A stretch of 64,000 nt of DNA, from contig NZ_LR134313.1 of assembly GCF_900636765.1 (NCBI RefSeq), positions 868,001 to 932,000 on the forward strand. The letters run 5' to 3'. Positions 1 to 9,300 of the stretch are shown piece after piece. Each line of letters opens with the position of its first letter. The first letter of the stretch is position 1. The stretch comes from Neisseria canis (GTDB lineage: Bacteria; Pseudomonadota; Gammaproteobacteria; Burkholderiales; Neisseriaceae). The notes under the pieces were generated by a model. The model searched no databases. It had not been told where the DNA came from and saw only the letters and a program-made list of their open reading frames with translations. Position numbers and translations under genes: made by a program.

Positions 1-810
1 GTAGAAGTTATCATCACCCCACAACCCAATCGGATCCTGATTCACAAACCGCCCCACATCAGGATCGTAATACCGGAAGAAATTGTAATGCAGCCTGATT
101 TCGCTGTCGCAATACTGGTTTTGTAACCTGAACGGTTGGTGCGCCCTTCCCGTTACGTTGGTTTCTTTAACCAGTTTGCCCCAAGCGTCGTATTCGCCGA
201 ACCATATCAGATTGCCGTCCCTGTCGGTCATCTCGCGGGGAATGCCGATTTGGTCGCAGTGGAAGTAGTTGATTTCCTGTCTGCTTTTGCCTTCCGTATC
301 GGTGTAGCTGTGAATTTGCGCCAGCGGTTCGTAACTGTCTTGGTCGGTGTGGATATAGGTATATCTGCCGTTGCCGTACATTTCTTGAACCAAACGGCTG
401 CCGCTCCATACAAACCCGGTAACGTCTTCGAGGCCGTCTGAAACTTGCCCGCCGTTTTTCAGACGGCCTTTACTGATTCTGCGACCCAATGCGTCATAAT
501 CAAACAGCCATGTCTCTTTTACCCATTCTCCCGTTTCGGGATTGTGTTTGAAGGTTTCCACTTTTACAAGCTGGTGGAAGACATCGTAATACAGGTTTTG
601 GGTTTCTCCGTCGGCAAATTCTTTGTGTACAGTGTTGCCGAATGTGTCGTAAAAGAATTTTGCGCCGCCGTATTCGGCAAGGCGGTTATCGTGTATTTTG
701 CGCTCGTGGCTGTCGATAATGTTGTGTGCGGGGTCGAAGGCGAACAGCCGGTTGCACGCTTTGATGATTTTACTGAGTTTTTCGTACTCGAAATGCGTTG
801 TGCTTCTTCG
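1..810 (-). pseudogene. Rhs core C-terminal fragment (5'-truncated, runs off window)
   Basis: The reverse strand reads without a stop from about 810 to the window edge and matches the last part of the Rhs core of the neighbouring genes. It begins near THFEYEKL, passes through YDALGRR and YTYIHTDQDSYEPLAQI, and reaches DPIGLWGDDNFY at base 1. An in-frame TAA (811-813) lies just upstream and there is no start codon, so this is a displaced Rhs tip with its N-terminus missing. Its variable toxin must lie to the left of the window. Its sequence follows the minus-strand Rhs subfamily but differs in the linker (EYGGAKFFYDTFGN), so it is not a recent copy. It sits directly downstream of the DUF4926 immunity gene, as expected for an older cassette pushed away from the T6SS by later insertions. 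Confidence 0.8.
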
Positions 811-874
811 TTAGCTAGTGTTATGGATCAGGTTGTCAGTTTACTTTTATCCTTTAAGTTTCCTAAGAATGATG

Positions 875-1078
875 TTATGTTCCAGAAAATGACATCAATT
901 GTTCTGGCTTTAAAGTTAAGAGTGCAATTGTTTTTCCTTCATTATCACAAAATTCAACCTCATATGCTTCATAAGGATTTGAATAAACTTCTACAATTGC
1001 ACCAATATCCCCCTTTCGTAAATTAAATCTAGGGAAATCTTGTTGTAATTGAACTACTTCTAGAAGAGAATATTTCAC
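875..1078 (-). CDS. DUF4926-family small protein, probable immunity to the adjacent Rhs toxin
   Basis: This 67-residue protein has a GTG start preceded by AAGGAAG six bases upstream. The sequence, with LLEVVQLQQDFP, GDIGAIVEVY and YEVEFCDNEGKT, has the pattern of the DUF4926 family: a small beta-rich domain of about 60 residues often found beside toxin genes. The start lies 23 bases after the stop of the Rhs gene at 1102-5229, the usual position of a cognate immunity gene. I infer that it neutralises the DUF6883-like tip of that Rhs in the cytoplasm of the producing cell and its kin. No signal peptide or membrane segment is visible. Family membership is from memory of the pattern; the immunity role is inferred from position. 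Confidence 0.6.
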   Translation of the reverse strand: MKYSLLEVVQLQQDFPRFNLRKGDIGAIVEVYSNPYEAYEVEFCDNEGKTIALLTLKPEQLMSFSGT

Positions 1079-1101
1079 AGATACTTCCTTAAAATAATTA
1101 A

Positions 1102-4100
1102 CTACAAAACGTATGTAGTTGTTAATCGCGGAATTGATTTTCCACTATCAATTATCCAACCTGTCCTAACTGTGGCAGTTTTTCCATTTGGACCAGTCAT
1201 TGGAATATCAACGGTATAACGTTGACCATGTTCATCACATTTGCCTAGAGTTGCAGGGTTTTCACAAACACCTTGTTGAATTTTCTCAATTAATTCATCT
1301 GCATTTGATTGATTAAATCCTAACGCGGATTGAAAAACTTTTGCTTTATTTCCACCGACTGGGTGTTCTGTATTCAAGGCATATCCTTTGATTTTTTTAG
1401 GGTCAATGACAGCTTTATCAGCATTTGGTAATGTGGATTTAGGACAAAGACCTAATGGGTCAATCCATATTTGAATATTGGGAGTTAGTCTGTATGAATT
1501 ATCTCCACCCAATAAGCCAATCGGATCCTGATTAACAAACCGTCCAACATCAGAATCGTAATACCGGAAGAAATTGTAATGCAGCCTGATTTCGCTGTCG
1601 CAATATTGGTTCTGCAACCTGAACGGCTGGTGCGCGCTTCCCGTTACGTTGGTTTCTTTAACCAGTTTGCCCCAAGCGTCGTATTCGCCGAACCAAAGCA
1701 GTTTACCGTTTTTATCGGTCATTTCACGCGGTATGCCGATTTGGTCGCAATGAAAGTAATTGATTTCCTGTTTGCTTTCGCTTTCCGTGTTTGTATAGTT
1801 GTGAATTTGCGCCAGCGGTTCGTAAGAATCTTGGTCTGTGTAGATGTAAGTATATAGGTCGTCTGAATGTGTTTCCTGCAACAAGTGGCTGCCGTCCCAA
1901 AGGAAGGCAATTTCACTATCTAAAATATCTTTGCCGTTTTCAGCTTTCAGACGGCCTTTGCTTACTCTTCTGTCTAACGCATCGTATTCAAATGTCCAAA
2001 TTTCTTTATCCCACTCTCCCGTTTCGGCGTTCTTCTTAAATGTTTCCACTTTAACCAAACGGTCGAACAGGTCGTAATACAGGTTTTGGGTGCTGCCGTC
2101 CGAATGTTCTTTGTGGATGGTGTTGCCGAAATCGTCGTAGATGAATTTTATACCGTTATAGGCGGCAATGCGGTTGTCTTTAACCTGCTCTCCGTATTCG
2201 TTGATCAGGTTGTAGGCTGGGTCGAAGGCAAAGGTTTGGTTTTGTACTTTCAGGGGCTGGCCGAGTTTGTCGTACTCGAAATGCGTGGTTCCCGTCCGCT
2301 GGTCGCTGCTGTGGAGCAGGTTGCCGGTTTTGTCGTAGCCGTAGCTGCGTTTGACCGCGGTTTGGCTGTAACCCGCAGCTGTTTTGCTTTTGCCTCTGCC
2401 GCTTTCAGACAGGCTGTCGAGTGCGGCAATCTGTTTTTTCAGACGGCCTAGCGGGTCCAATTCGTAGCGGCTGGTTAAGGCACCCTGTGTCCTTTGGATT
2501 TCGCGGTGCAGTTTGTCGCGTTCGATGTCGCTGACGACTTCGCCGTCGAGGTTGATTTGGTGCAGGTGGCCGCTGCCGTAATACAGGTAATTAATTTGTC
2601 TGCCGTCGGGCAGGACGGTGGTGGTGCGGTTGCCGTTGAAGTCGTAATGATAGTGGATACTCTTGGTAATCGGCTGGAACAGCATATCGTACTGCGGGTC
2701 GCGCCAGTCGGTGTCGATCAGGCCGTTGCGGGCGTTCTCTTCTTTAGTCGGTACCTCCCATTGGTGTTGGCCGATAAGTTGACCGTTGGGATTGTAGTCG
2801 AAACAGGTGATGCTGTGCCGGTTGGCGGCACGGACGAGGTTGCCGTTAAGGTCGTAATGGTAGGCGGTTTCCTGAATGTTGCCTGTGTTGTCGTGGGCAA
2901 GGGTGTGTTTCAGACGGCCTAAGATGTCGCGTTGGAACTCGGTGATTCTGAGCGGGGTTTTGTCTTTAAGGCCGTCTGAAAGCGGTGTTCTGTCTGTGCT
3001 TTTAACGGGTTGGCCGCCGTATTGCGCCATCAGTTTGGCGGCTACGGAGGCATCGTCGCCGTATTCGCTCTGCTGCACCAGTTCGTTGCCGGCGTTGTAG
3101 TGATAGGCGGTCAGTTTATGGTCGAAACCGCTTTCGGCCACCAAACGGTCGAGCACGTCGTAGGCGAAGCGGTAGCGGGCGCCGTTTTCGTTGGTAAGGC
3201 CGATGAGCCTTCTTGCTTGGTCGTAGTGGTAGCCGAAGGTGTGGCCCAGCGCATTGGTACGCTGTGTCGGCAAACCGTCTTGGCCGTATTCGTATGCGGT
3301 GGTGTGGCCTTCGCCGTCGGTATGGGCGGTCAGGCGGTCGGCAGCATCATAACGGAAGGTTTCTTTGCTGCCGTCGGGATAAAGGGCGAGGGTGAGGTTT
3401 CGGTTGGTGTCGTAATGGTATTCGGTGTGTTGGCCCAAGGCATCGGTGATGCGCGCCAACTGCCCTTCGGGGGTGTAGGCCAGTTTGGTTTGGTAGCCGG
3501 AGCAGTCGGTAATCAGGTCGGGCTGGTGGTTATGGTCGTAGTGATACTCGGTGGTGCTGCCTTTCGGGTCGGTAACGCTCAACAGCAAACCGTTGCCGGC
3601 ATACTCGAAACGGGTGGTGTGTTTGAGCGGGTCGGTGTGGGTGAGCAGATTGCCGGCTTCGTCGTAGGTGTAGCTGTCGTAATGGCCTTCGGCATCGCTT
3701 TTGCGGATGAGGCGGTAGCTGTCGTCGTAGTCGAAATGCAGCATGGCGCCGTCGGGGCGGACGATGGTCTCGATTTGACCTTCGTTGCTGTATTGGTAAC
3801 GGGTAACGCGCCCCATGGCGTCGGTGTGGCTGAGCAGACGGCCCAAGCTGTCGCGTTCCATCAATACAGTGCTGCCGTCGGCGAACACCCGTTTAGTCAA
3901 CTCGTTGTTATCGTCGTAATGGTATTGCTCGGTGCGCCCCAAGACATCGGTAACTTCGGTGTAGCCGTCGTGATAGGTGAAACGCCATTCTTCGCCCAAC
4001 GAAGTCCAATTGCGCAGCACTTTGCCGGTGGGAGTGTAATGGCTGTATTCGTAATAGGCGGTTAAGCCCGCCGCATCGGTGTGCGACACCATCAGGTTGT

Positions 4101-5229
4101 TTTGATAGGTAAAACTGCGTTTGACCGCGCCGTCGCGGCCGATCACGCGCAGCAAATCGCCGCTACTGCTGTATTCGTAGCGCACCAATGCCGCGCCGAT
4201 CTGTGCGGCTTCGCCGACAGCGGGCAGGGCATCGAGCAGCGATACCGACAACAAGCGCAGTTTGGGCGCGGCGGCATCGGCGACATTGCCGAAATGTAAG
4301 TAAAACACCCGCCCGTTGCCGTCAATGATGTATTGCGGCAAACCGGTCAGCGGGTGGTAGATAAAGCGCTGATGGTTACCGTTGGCATCTTCCACCGCCA
4401 CCAATGGCAAGAGGCTGCAACTGTTGCCGTTCGGATCGTCTTCCGACACCGCCAGCGGCGCGAAACGCAACGACACCGAACCGTTTAACGAGGCAATCAC
4501 ATAATGGCCGTCTGAATTCTTACTGAACCAGATTTGCTCGCTCTCGAACAACACCGGTTCTTCATCGTCTTCGTCCACTTCCGGCAGCGGAAACAGCCGC
4601 CCCTGATCATCGATATAGGCCAAGCCCGCCGCATCGCGGATGATGCGTTGGCTGCCGGGTACGCTCCAACCCTCGCCGAGCCAGCCGGTGCCGTCTTGGT
4701 CGGAATAATAGCTGCGGTTCCATACCAGCGGCATCAAGCCTTCGAAAGCAAAGTCGGTTTCGTTCTCCAGAAATTTCAACCCGTGAATCGGATTGACCGG
4801 GCGGCCGACCGCCGCTGCCATCTTACAAGAAATACACGGTTTGGGGGGCCTCGGCTTCTTATACTTATTGTTCATATGGAACATATCGCCGGCACGGACG
4901 ATATAGCGTTGGCGGATTTTAACCGAAGAAGAATGCATCATCGGCCAGGCCGGTTGGGTGGCGGTGCGGGAAATCACCCCTTTGCGGCCGGGCAGGGCGA
5001 TTTCGTCGCCGTAGGTTTTATTGGTTTTACTGGCATTGAAGACGAAAGCCTGCTTGCGGTTGATTCTGACGTCCTCGGTAACGTTTTGGGCACCGCCGAG
5101 GTCGGCGAACAGAGGGAGGGGAATCGGCGGCACTTGCGGCGGAGCGGGCGGGGGCGGCCAACAGAAGTCGGGCACCATAAAAACCACGCGGAACTTGCTG
5201 CTCTTACGGGCGATTTTGTTGACGGCCAT
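1102..5229 (-). CDS. T6SS Rhs effector with PAAR-like N-terminus and DUF6883-like C-terminal toxin
   Basis: This 1375-residue protein starts at an ATG with AGGAG seven bases upstream. Residues 10-115 resemble the DUF4150/PAAR-like domain that caps a VgrG spike (MVPDFCWPPPPAPP, then NKTYGDE). A CxxC pair (C132, C135) follows and then the Rhs/YD-repeat core, which builds a shell around the toxin. The core ends with DPIGLLGG and WIDPLGL, the region where Rhs proteins cleave themselves. The variable tip is 114 residues (ADKAVIDPKKIKGYALN, GQRYTVDIPM, TATVRTGWII) and matches the pattern I associate with DUF6883, whose activity I cannot state. The gene is followed by a DUF4926 protein and preceded by a truncated DUF2169 adaptor, so it may depend on the intact adaptors at 10733 and 17473 for loading. 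Confidence 0.85.
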   Translation of the reverse strand: MAVNKIARKSSKFRVVFMVPDFCWPPPPAPPQVPPIPLPLFADLGGAQNVTEDVRINRKQAFVFNASKTNKTYGDEIALPGRKGVISRTATQPAWPMMHSSSVKIRQRYIVRAGDMFHMNNKYKKPRPPKPCISCKMAAAVGRPVNPIHGLKFLENETDFAFEGLMPLVWNRSYYSDQDGTGWLGEGWSVPGSQRIIRDAAGLAYIDDQGRLFPLPEVDEDDEEPVLFESEQIWFSKNSDGHYVIASLNGSVSLRFAPLAVSEDDPNGNSCSLLPLVAVEDANGNHQRFIYHPLTGLPQYIIDGNGRVFYLHFGNVADAAAPKLRLLSVSLLDALPAVGEAAQIGAALVRYEYSSSGDLLRVIGRDGAVKRSFTYQNNLMVSHTDAAGLTAYYEYSHYTPTGKVLRNWTSLGEEWRFTYHDGYTEVTDVLGRTEQYHYDDNNELTKRVFADGSTVLMERDSLGRLLSHTDAMGRVTRYQYSNEGQIETIVRPDGAMLHFDYDDSYRLIRKSDAEGHYDSYTYDEAGNLLTHTDPLKHTTRFEYAGNGLLLSVTDPKGSTTEYHYDHNHQPDLITDCSGYQTKLAYTPEGQLARITDALGQHTEYHYDTNRNLTLALYPDGSKETFRYDAADRLTAHTDGEGHTTAYEYGQDGLPTQRTNALGHTFGYHYDQARRLIGLTNENGARYRFAYDVLDRLVAESGFDHKLTAYHYNAGNELVQQSEYGDDASVAAKLMAQYGGQPVKSTDRTPLSDGLKDKTPLRITEFQRDILGRLKHTLAHDNTGNIQETAYHYDLNGNLVRAANRHSITCFDYNPNGQLIGQHQWEVPTKEENARNGLIDTDWRDPQYDMLFQPITKSIHYHYDFNGNRTTTVLPDGRQINYLYYGSGHLHQINLDGEVVSDIERDKLHREIQRTQGALTSRYELDPLGRLKKQIAALDSLSESGRGKSKTAAGYSQTAVKRSYGYDKTGNLLHSSDQRTGTTHFEYDKLGQPLKVQNQTFAFDPAYNLINEYGEQVKDNRIAAYNGIKFIYDDFGNTIHKEHSDGSTQNLYYDLFDRLVKVETFKKNAETGEWDKEIWTFEYDALDRRVSKGRLKAENGKDILDSEIAFLWDGSHLLQETHSDDLYTYIYTDQDSYEPLAQIHNYTNTESESKQEINYFHCDQIGIPREMTDKNGKLLWFGEYDAWGKLVKETNVTGSAHQPFRLQNQYCDSEIRLHYNFFRYYDSDVGRFVNQDPIGLLGGDNSYRLTPNIQIWIDPLGLCPKSTLPNADKAVIDPKKIKGYALNTEHPVGGNKAKVFQSALGFNQSNADELIEKIQQGVCENPATLGKCDEHGQRYTVDIPMTGPNGKTATVRTGWIIDSGKSIPRLTTTYVL

Positions 5230-5288
5230 GAATATGCTCCTGTTTCGGTAATCTGCTTAAAGCGGTTTGCGTTTGGAAATCAATCGGT

Positions 5289-5990
5289 TTATGCGTGTGC
5301 CGTTAGTGATGGCGGTATGGGGATAAATTCGGTTTGCGAATCGCGGCAGGCTTGGGCGGCTGCGATTTGGTCTCCCCGTTCGTGCCGCGCGATAAATCTG
5401 AGTTGGCACGAGGCGATTTCCAGCTCTTCCGCAAAAGAGGTTCGGTAGTTGCAGTCGATGCGCCGTTTTTCCACATCCACAAACACGGTGTCCAACACCA
5501 TATCTTTACACAAAGACTGATTGGCTGCGGTATAGGCATGGATGAACACGGTTTCTACCGGCAGTTCGACGGTAAAATGTTGGTTGGGCGCTTGGAAGGA
5601 ATGCACCATGCCGGTGAAACCGAGTTCATAAATATGGTTGGGTTTCAGATGGGGCAGTTGCAGCGACGGATGCGCACCGTTCCAATATGCCATAGAAAAA
5701 TCTTCCGGCAGCAGCGGGGCGCGGTTTTCAATCCAATGGGTGTCGGCGGTGCCGGTATGTTTGGCGCGTTGGGCGAAGTAGCGCGGCATGAAACCGAAGC
5801 CTTCGGGGGAGGCTTTTTCGGCAGGATCGCGCACGGGCTTGGCCGGATCGTAAATCTGATGGGCTCTCAGCATCCGCTTGAAGCTGTTTTTTTGCAGGAA
5901 AGATTTCGGGTAATAGCCGATGCCGATGGCGTTTTCCTGATAGCCCGTGTGGTCGTCTTCAACTTCGCTCCCGCCGAAAGCAAATTCATA
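5289..5990 (-). pseudogene. 5'-truncated DUF2169 adaptor gene
   Basis: This matches the C-terminal 60% of the 378-residue DUF2169 proteins at 10733 and 17473, with small differences (for example DTHWIENR against DAQWIENR). Homology starts at YEFAFGGSEVEDD, and immediately upstream the frame meets TGA and TAA. The break lies only six bases from the stop of the membrane immunity gene at 5997-6359, so the junction marks where a later module was joined in. An internal ATG at 5873 could start a 194-residue product, but it would lack the N-terminal half. I treat it as a scar of module duplication, probably without adaptor function. Confidence 0.8.
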
Positions 5991-5996
5991 AAATTA

Positions 5997-6359
5997 TCAT
6001 ATGTAATTTCCGATTTTATTTTTGAAAAATACAAATAACTTAACCCAGATAGGAGTTGCTAATCCCCAAAGTCCTCCTAGGATTATTCCCTCCACAATTA
6101 ATATATTTTCTCTCTTTATTTGAATCAGCAAACCAAGCATCATGCCAAATAAAACTTGTATAATAGATAAGTATTTACAATTTTTTCTTTCTAATTCAAG
6201 ATAAAATGATAGTAGAAGGGAAAAAGAAATAATAGGAAATATAGTTAATTTAACTACAATATCATTCCCATAATAAGACATCCAAAGCCAAAGACAAAAC
6301 CATGAAACTAAGAAGCTTATCCAATATTTTTGAATAAATATTTTTATCTTATTAAACAT
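5997..6359 (-). CDS. Small integral membrane protein, probable immunity to the Rhs toxin at 6369
   Basis: This 120-residue protein is very AT-rich compared with its neighbours. Hydrophobic stretches at about residues 11-29, 36-55, 62-80 and 86-112 suggest three or four membrane spans. The ATG has AAGGAA upstream that overlaps the stop of the preceding Rhs gene (GAATAAGGAA), so the two are translationally linked. I do not recognise the family. A membrane immunity protein is the expected partner of a toxin that attacks the inner membrane, which fits the glycine/alanine-rich tip encoded just upstream. The function is inferred from position and composition only. Confidence 0.6.
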   Translation of the reverse strand: MFNKIKIFIQKYWISFLVSWFCLWLWMSYYGNDIVVKLTIFPIISFSLLLSFYLELERKNCKYLSIIQVLFGMMLGLLIQIKRENILIVEGIILGGLWGLATPIWVKLFVFFKNKIGNYI

Positions 6360-6368
6360 AGAGATTCC

Positions 6369-9300
6369 TTATTCGCACGAAGAGTTACTAAAGACACTAT
6401 GTTTTTCACCACCAACGACCGTTTTAATTAAAGTGCTAGTTGCAAAAACAGCAGCTCCTATTGCAGCAAATTTTTTCATTTGAGATATATTGTTTGCTGC
6501 ATTCTTATTAGCTTTACTAAGTTGTCTTCCTGCACGCCTACGTGCTTTTCCAGCACCTCTTTTCCCAAATAATTGGTTGTATTTGTTTCTAAATCCTCTT
6601 GATGCAAACTTATTTTTCATGAAACTAAAAGCATTTTTTCCAACTTTAAATGCACATTTACCAACTGTAGCTGCACCCGGGATTGTCGGAATAATGCCAC
6701 CAATTACTGCGCTCACAGCTACCGAATTCCAATTGATACAATCTAGCGGTTTGTCTGTTAGGAAATTCTCCGCGACTTGAAAGCCCACATCCACTGCTGC
6801 ACCTGCTAATACTCCTATAGCAATCGCAGCCAATATAGGTAAATTACCACTGGGATCGATCCATGAACTGGTATTAGGTGCAAAACGATATAGATTTTCT
6901 CCTCCTTCTAATCCAATCGGATCCTGATTAACAAACCTACCCGCATCAGGTTCGTAATACCTAAAGAAGTTGTAATGTAACCCCGTCTCTTGGTCGCAAT
7001 ACTGATTCTGTAACCTAAACGGCTGATGAGCTGTTTCCGTTATGTTGGTTTCGCTCTTCAGCTTACCCCAACCGTAATAATCCCCAAACCACAGCAGATT
7101 GCCGTCTTTATCGGTCATTTCTCTCGGTATGCCGATTTGGTCGCAGTGGAAATAGTGGGTTTGCTGTTTGCTTTCGCCTTCTATATCCGTCCAATCACGG
7201 ATTTGCGCCAGCGGTTCATAGGAATCTTGGTCGGTGTAGATGTAGGTATAGAGGCCGTCTGAATGTGTTTCTTGTAACAGATGGCTGCCGTCCCAAAGGA
7301 AGGTAATTTCGCTATCTATAATATCTTTACTGTTCTCGGCTTTCAGACAGGCATGGTCTTTTAGGCCGTCTGAAAGGGTTTCAGCACCTCTGTTTTCTTT
7401 CAGACGGCCTTTGCTGATTCGTCTGCCCAAGGCATCGTAGCGGTAAGCCCAAGTCTCTTTACTACCGTCTTTCTTAAAGATTTCCACTTTAACCAGTTGG
7501 TCGTGCAAATCGTAAAAATAGTTCTGCACTTCGCCGTTTGGCAGTTCGCGGTGAATCAGGTTGCCGAGGTCGTCGTAGTAATAGCTGATGCCGTTGTATT
7601 CTTTAAGACGGTTGTCTTTTACTGCGTTGTCCCGATGCCTGTCTGAAAGAATATTGTGTGCCGGGTCGAAGGCGAAGCGTTCGTTGCCCGCTTGGGTGAT
7701 TCTGCCCAGTTTGTCGTACTCGAAATGCGTGGTTCCCGTCCGCTGGTCGCTGCTGTGGAGCAGGTTGCCGGTTTTGTCGTAGCCGTAGCTGCGTTTGACC
7801 GCGGTTTGGCTGTAACCCGCAGCTGTTTTGCTTTTGCCTCTGCCGCTTTCAGACAGGCTGTCGAGTGCGGCAATCTGTTTTTTCAGACGGCCTAGCGGGT
7901 CCAATTCGTAGCGGCTGGTTAAGGCACCCTGTGTCCTTTGGATTTCGCGGTGCAGTTTGTCGCGTTCGATGTCGCTGACGACTTCGCCGTCGAGGTTGAT
8001 TTGGTGCAGGTGGCCGCTGCCGTAATACAGGTAATTAATTTGTCTGCCGTCGGGCAGGACGGTGGTGGTGCGGTTGCCGTTGAAGTCGTAATGATAGTGG
8101 ATACTCTTGGTAATCGGCTGGAACAGCATATCGTACTGCGGGTCGCGCCAGTCGGTGTCGATCAGGCCGTTGCGGGCGTTCTCTTCTTTAGTCGGTACCT
8201 CCCATTGGTGTTGGCCGATAAGTTGACCGTTGGGATTGTAGTCGAAACAGGTGATGCTGTGCCGGTTGGCGGCACGGACGAGGTTGCCGTTAAGGTCGTA
8301 ATGGTAGGCGGTTTCCTGAATGTTGCCTGTGTTGTCGTGGGCAAGGGTGTGTTTCAGACGGCCTAAGATGTCGCGTTGGAACTCGGTGATTCTGAGCGGG
8401 GTTTTGTCTTTAAGGCCGTCTGAAAGCGGTGTTCTGTCTGTGCTTTTAACGGGTTGGCCGCCGTATTGCGCCATCAGTTTGGCGGCAATACTGGCATCGT
8501 CGCCGTATTCGTTTTGCTGCACCAGTTCGTTACCGGCGTTGTAGTGGTAGGCGGTCAGTTTGTGGTCGAAACCGCTTTCGGCCACCAAACGGTCGAGCAC
8601 GTCGTAGGCGAAGCGGTAGCGGGCGCCGTTTTCGTTGGTGAGGCCGATCAGCCTTCTTGCTTGGTCGTAGTGGTAGCCGAAGGTGTGACCCAGCGCATTG
8701 GTGCGTTGCGTCGGCAAACCGTCTTGGCCGTATTCGTATGCGGTGGTGTGGCCTTCGCCGTCGGTATGGCTGGTCAGGCGGTCGGCAGCATCGTAACGGA
8801 AGGTTTCTTTGCTGCCGTCGGGATAAAGGGCGAGGGTGAGGTTTCGGTTGGCGTCGTAATGGTATTCGGTGTGCTGGCCTAAGGCATCAGTGATGCGCGC
8901 CAACTGCCCTTCGGGGGTGTAGGCCAGTTTGGTTTGGTAGCCGGAGCAGTCGGTAATCAGGTCGGGCTGGTGGTTATGATCGTAGTGATATTCGGTGGTG
9001 CTGCCTTTGGGGTCGGTTACCGACAGCAGCAAACCGTTGCCGGCGTATTCGAAGCGGGTGGTGTGTTTCAGCGGGTCGGTATGGGTGAGCAGATTGCCGG
9101 CTTCGTCGTAGGTATAGCTGTCGTAATGGCCTTCGGCATCGCTTTTGCGGATCAGGCGGTAGCTGTCGTCGTAGTCGAAATGCAGCATGGCGCCGTCGGG
9201 ACGGACGATGGTCTCGATTTGGCCTTCGTTGCTGTATTGGTAGCGGGTAACGCGGCCCATTGCGTCGGTGTGGCTGAGCAGACGGCCCAAGCTGTCGCGT

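Noticed and set aside
3010..4065. Long open frame on the plus strand opposite the Rhs core (351 residues, Val/Gly/Ala-rich), with similar ones at 8454, 15194 and 10092
   Set aside because: They repeat opposite every rhs copy, have repetitive low-complexity translations and arise from the codon bias of the YD repeats on the other strand.
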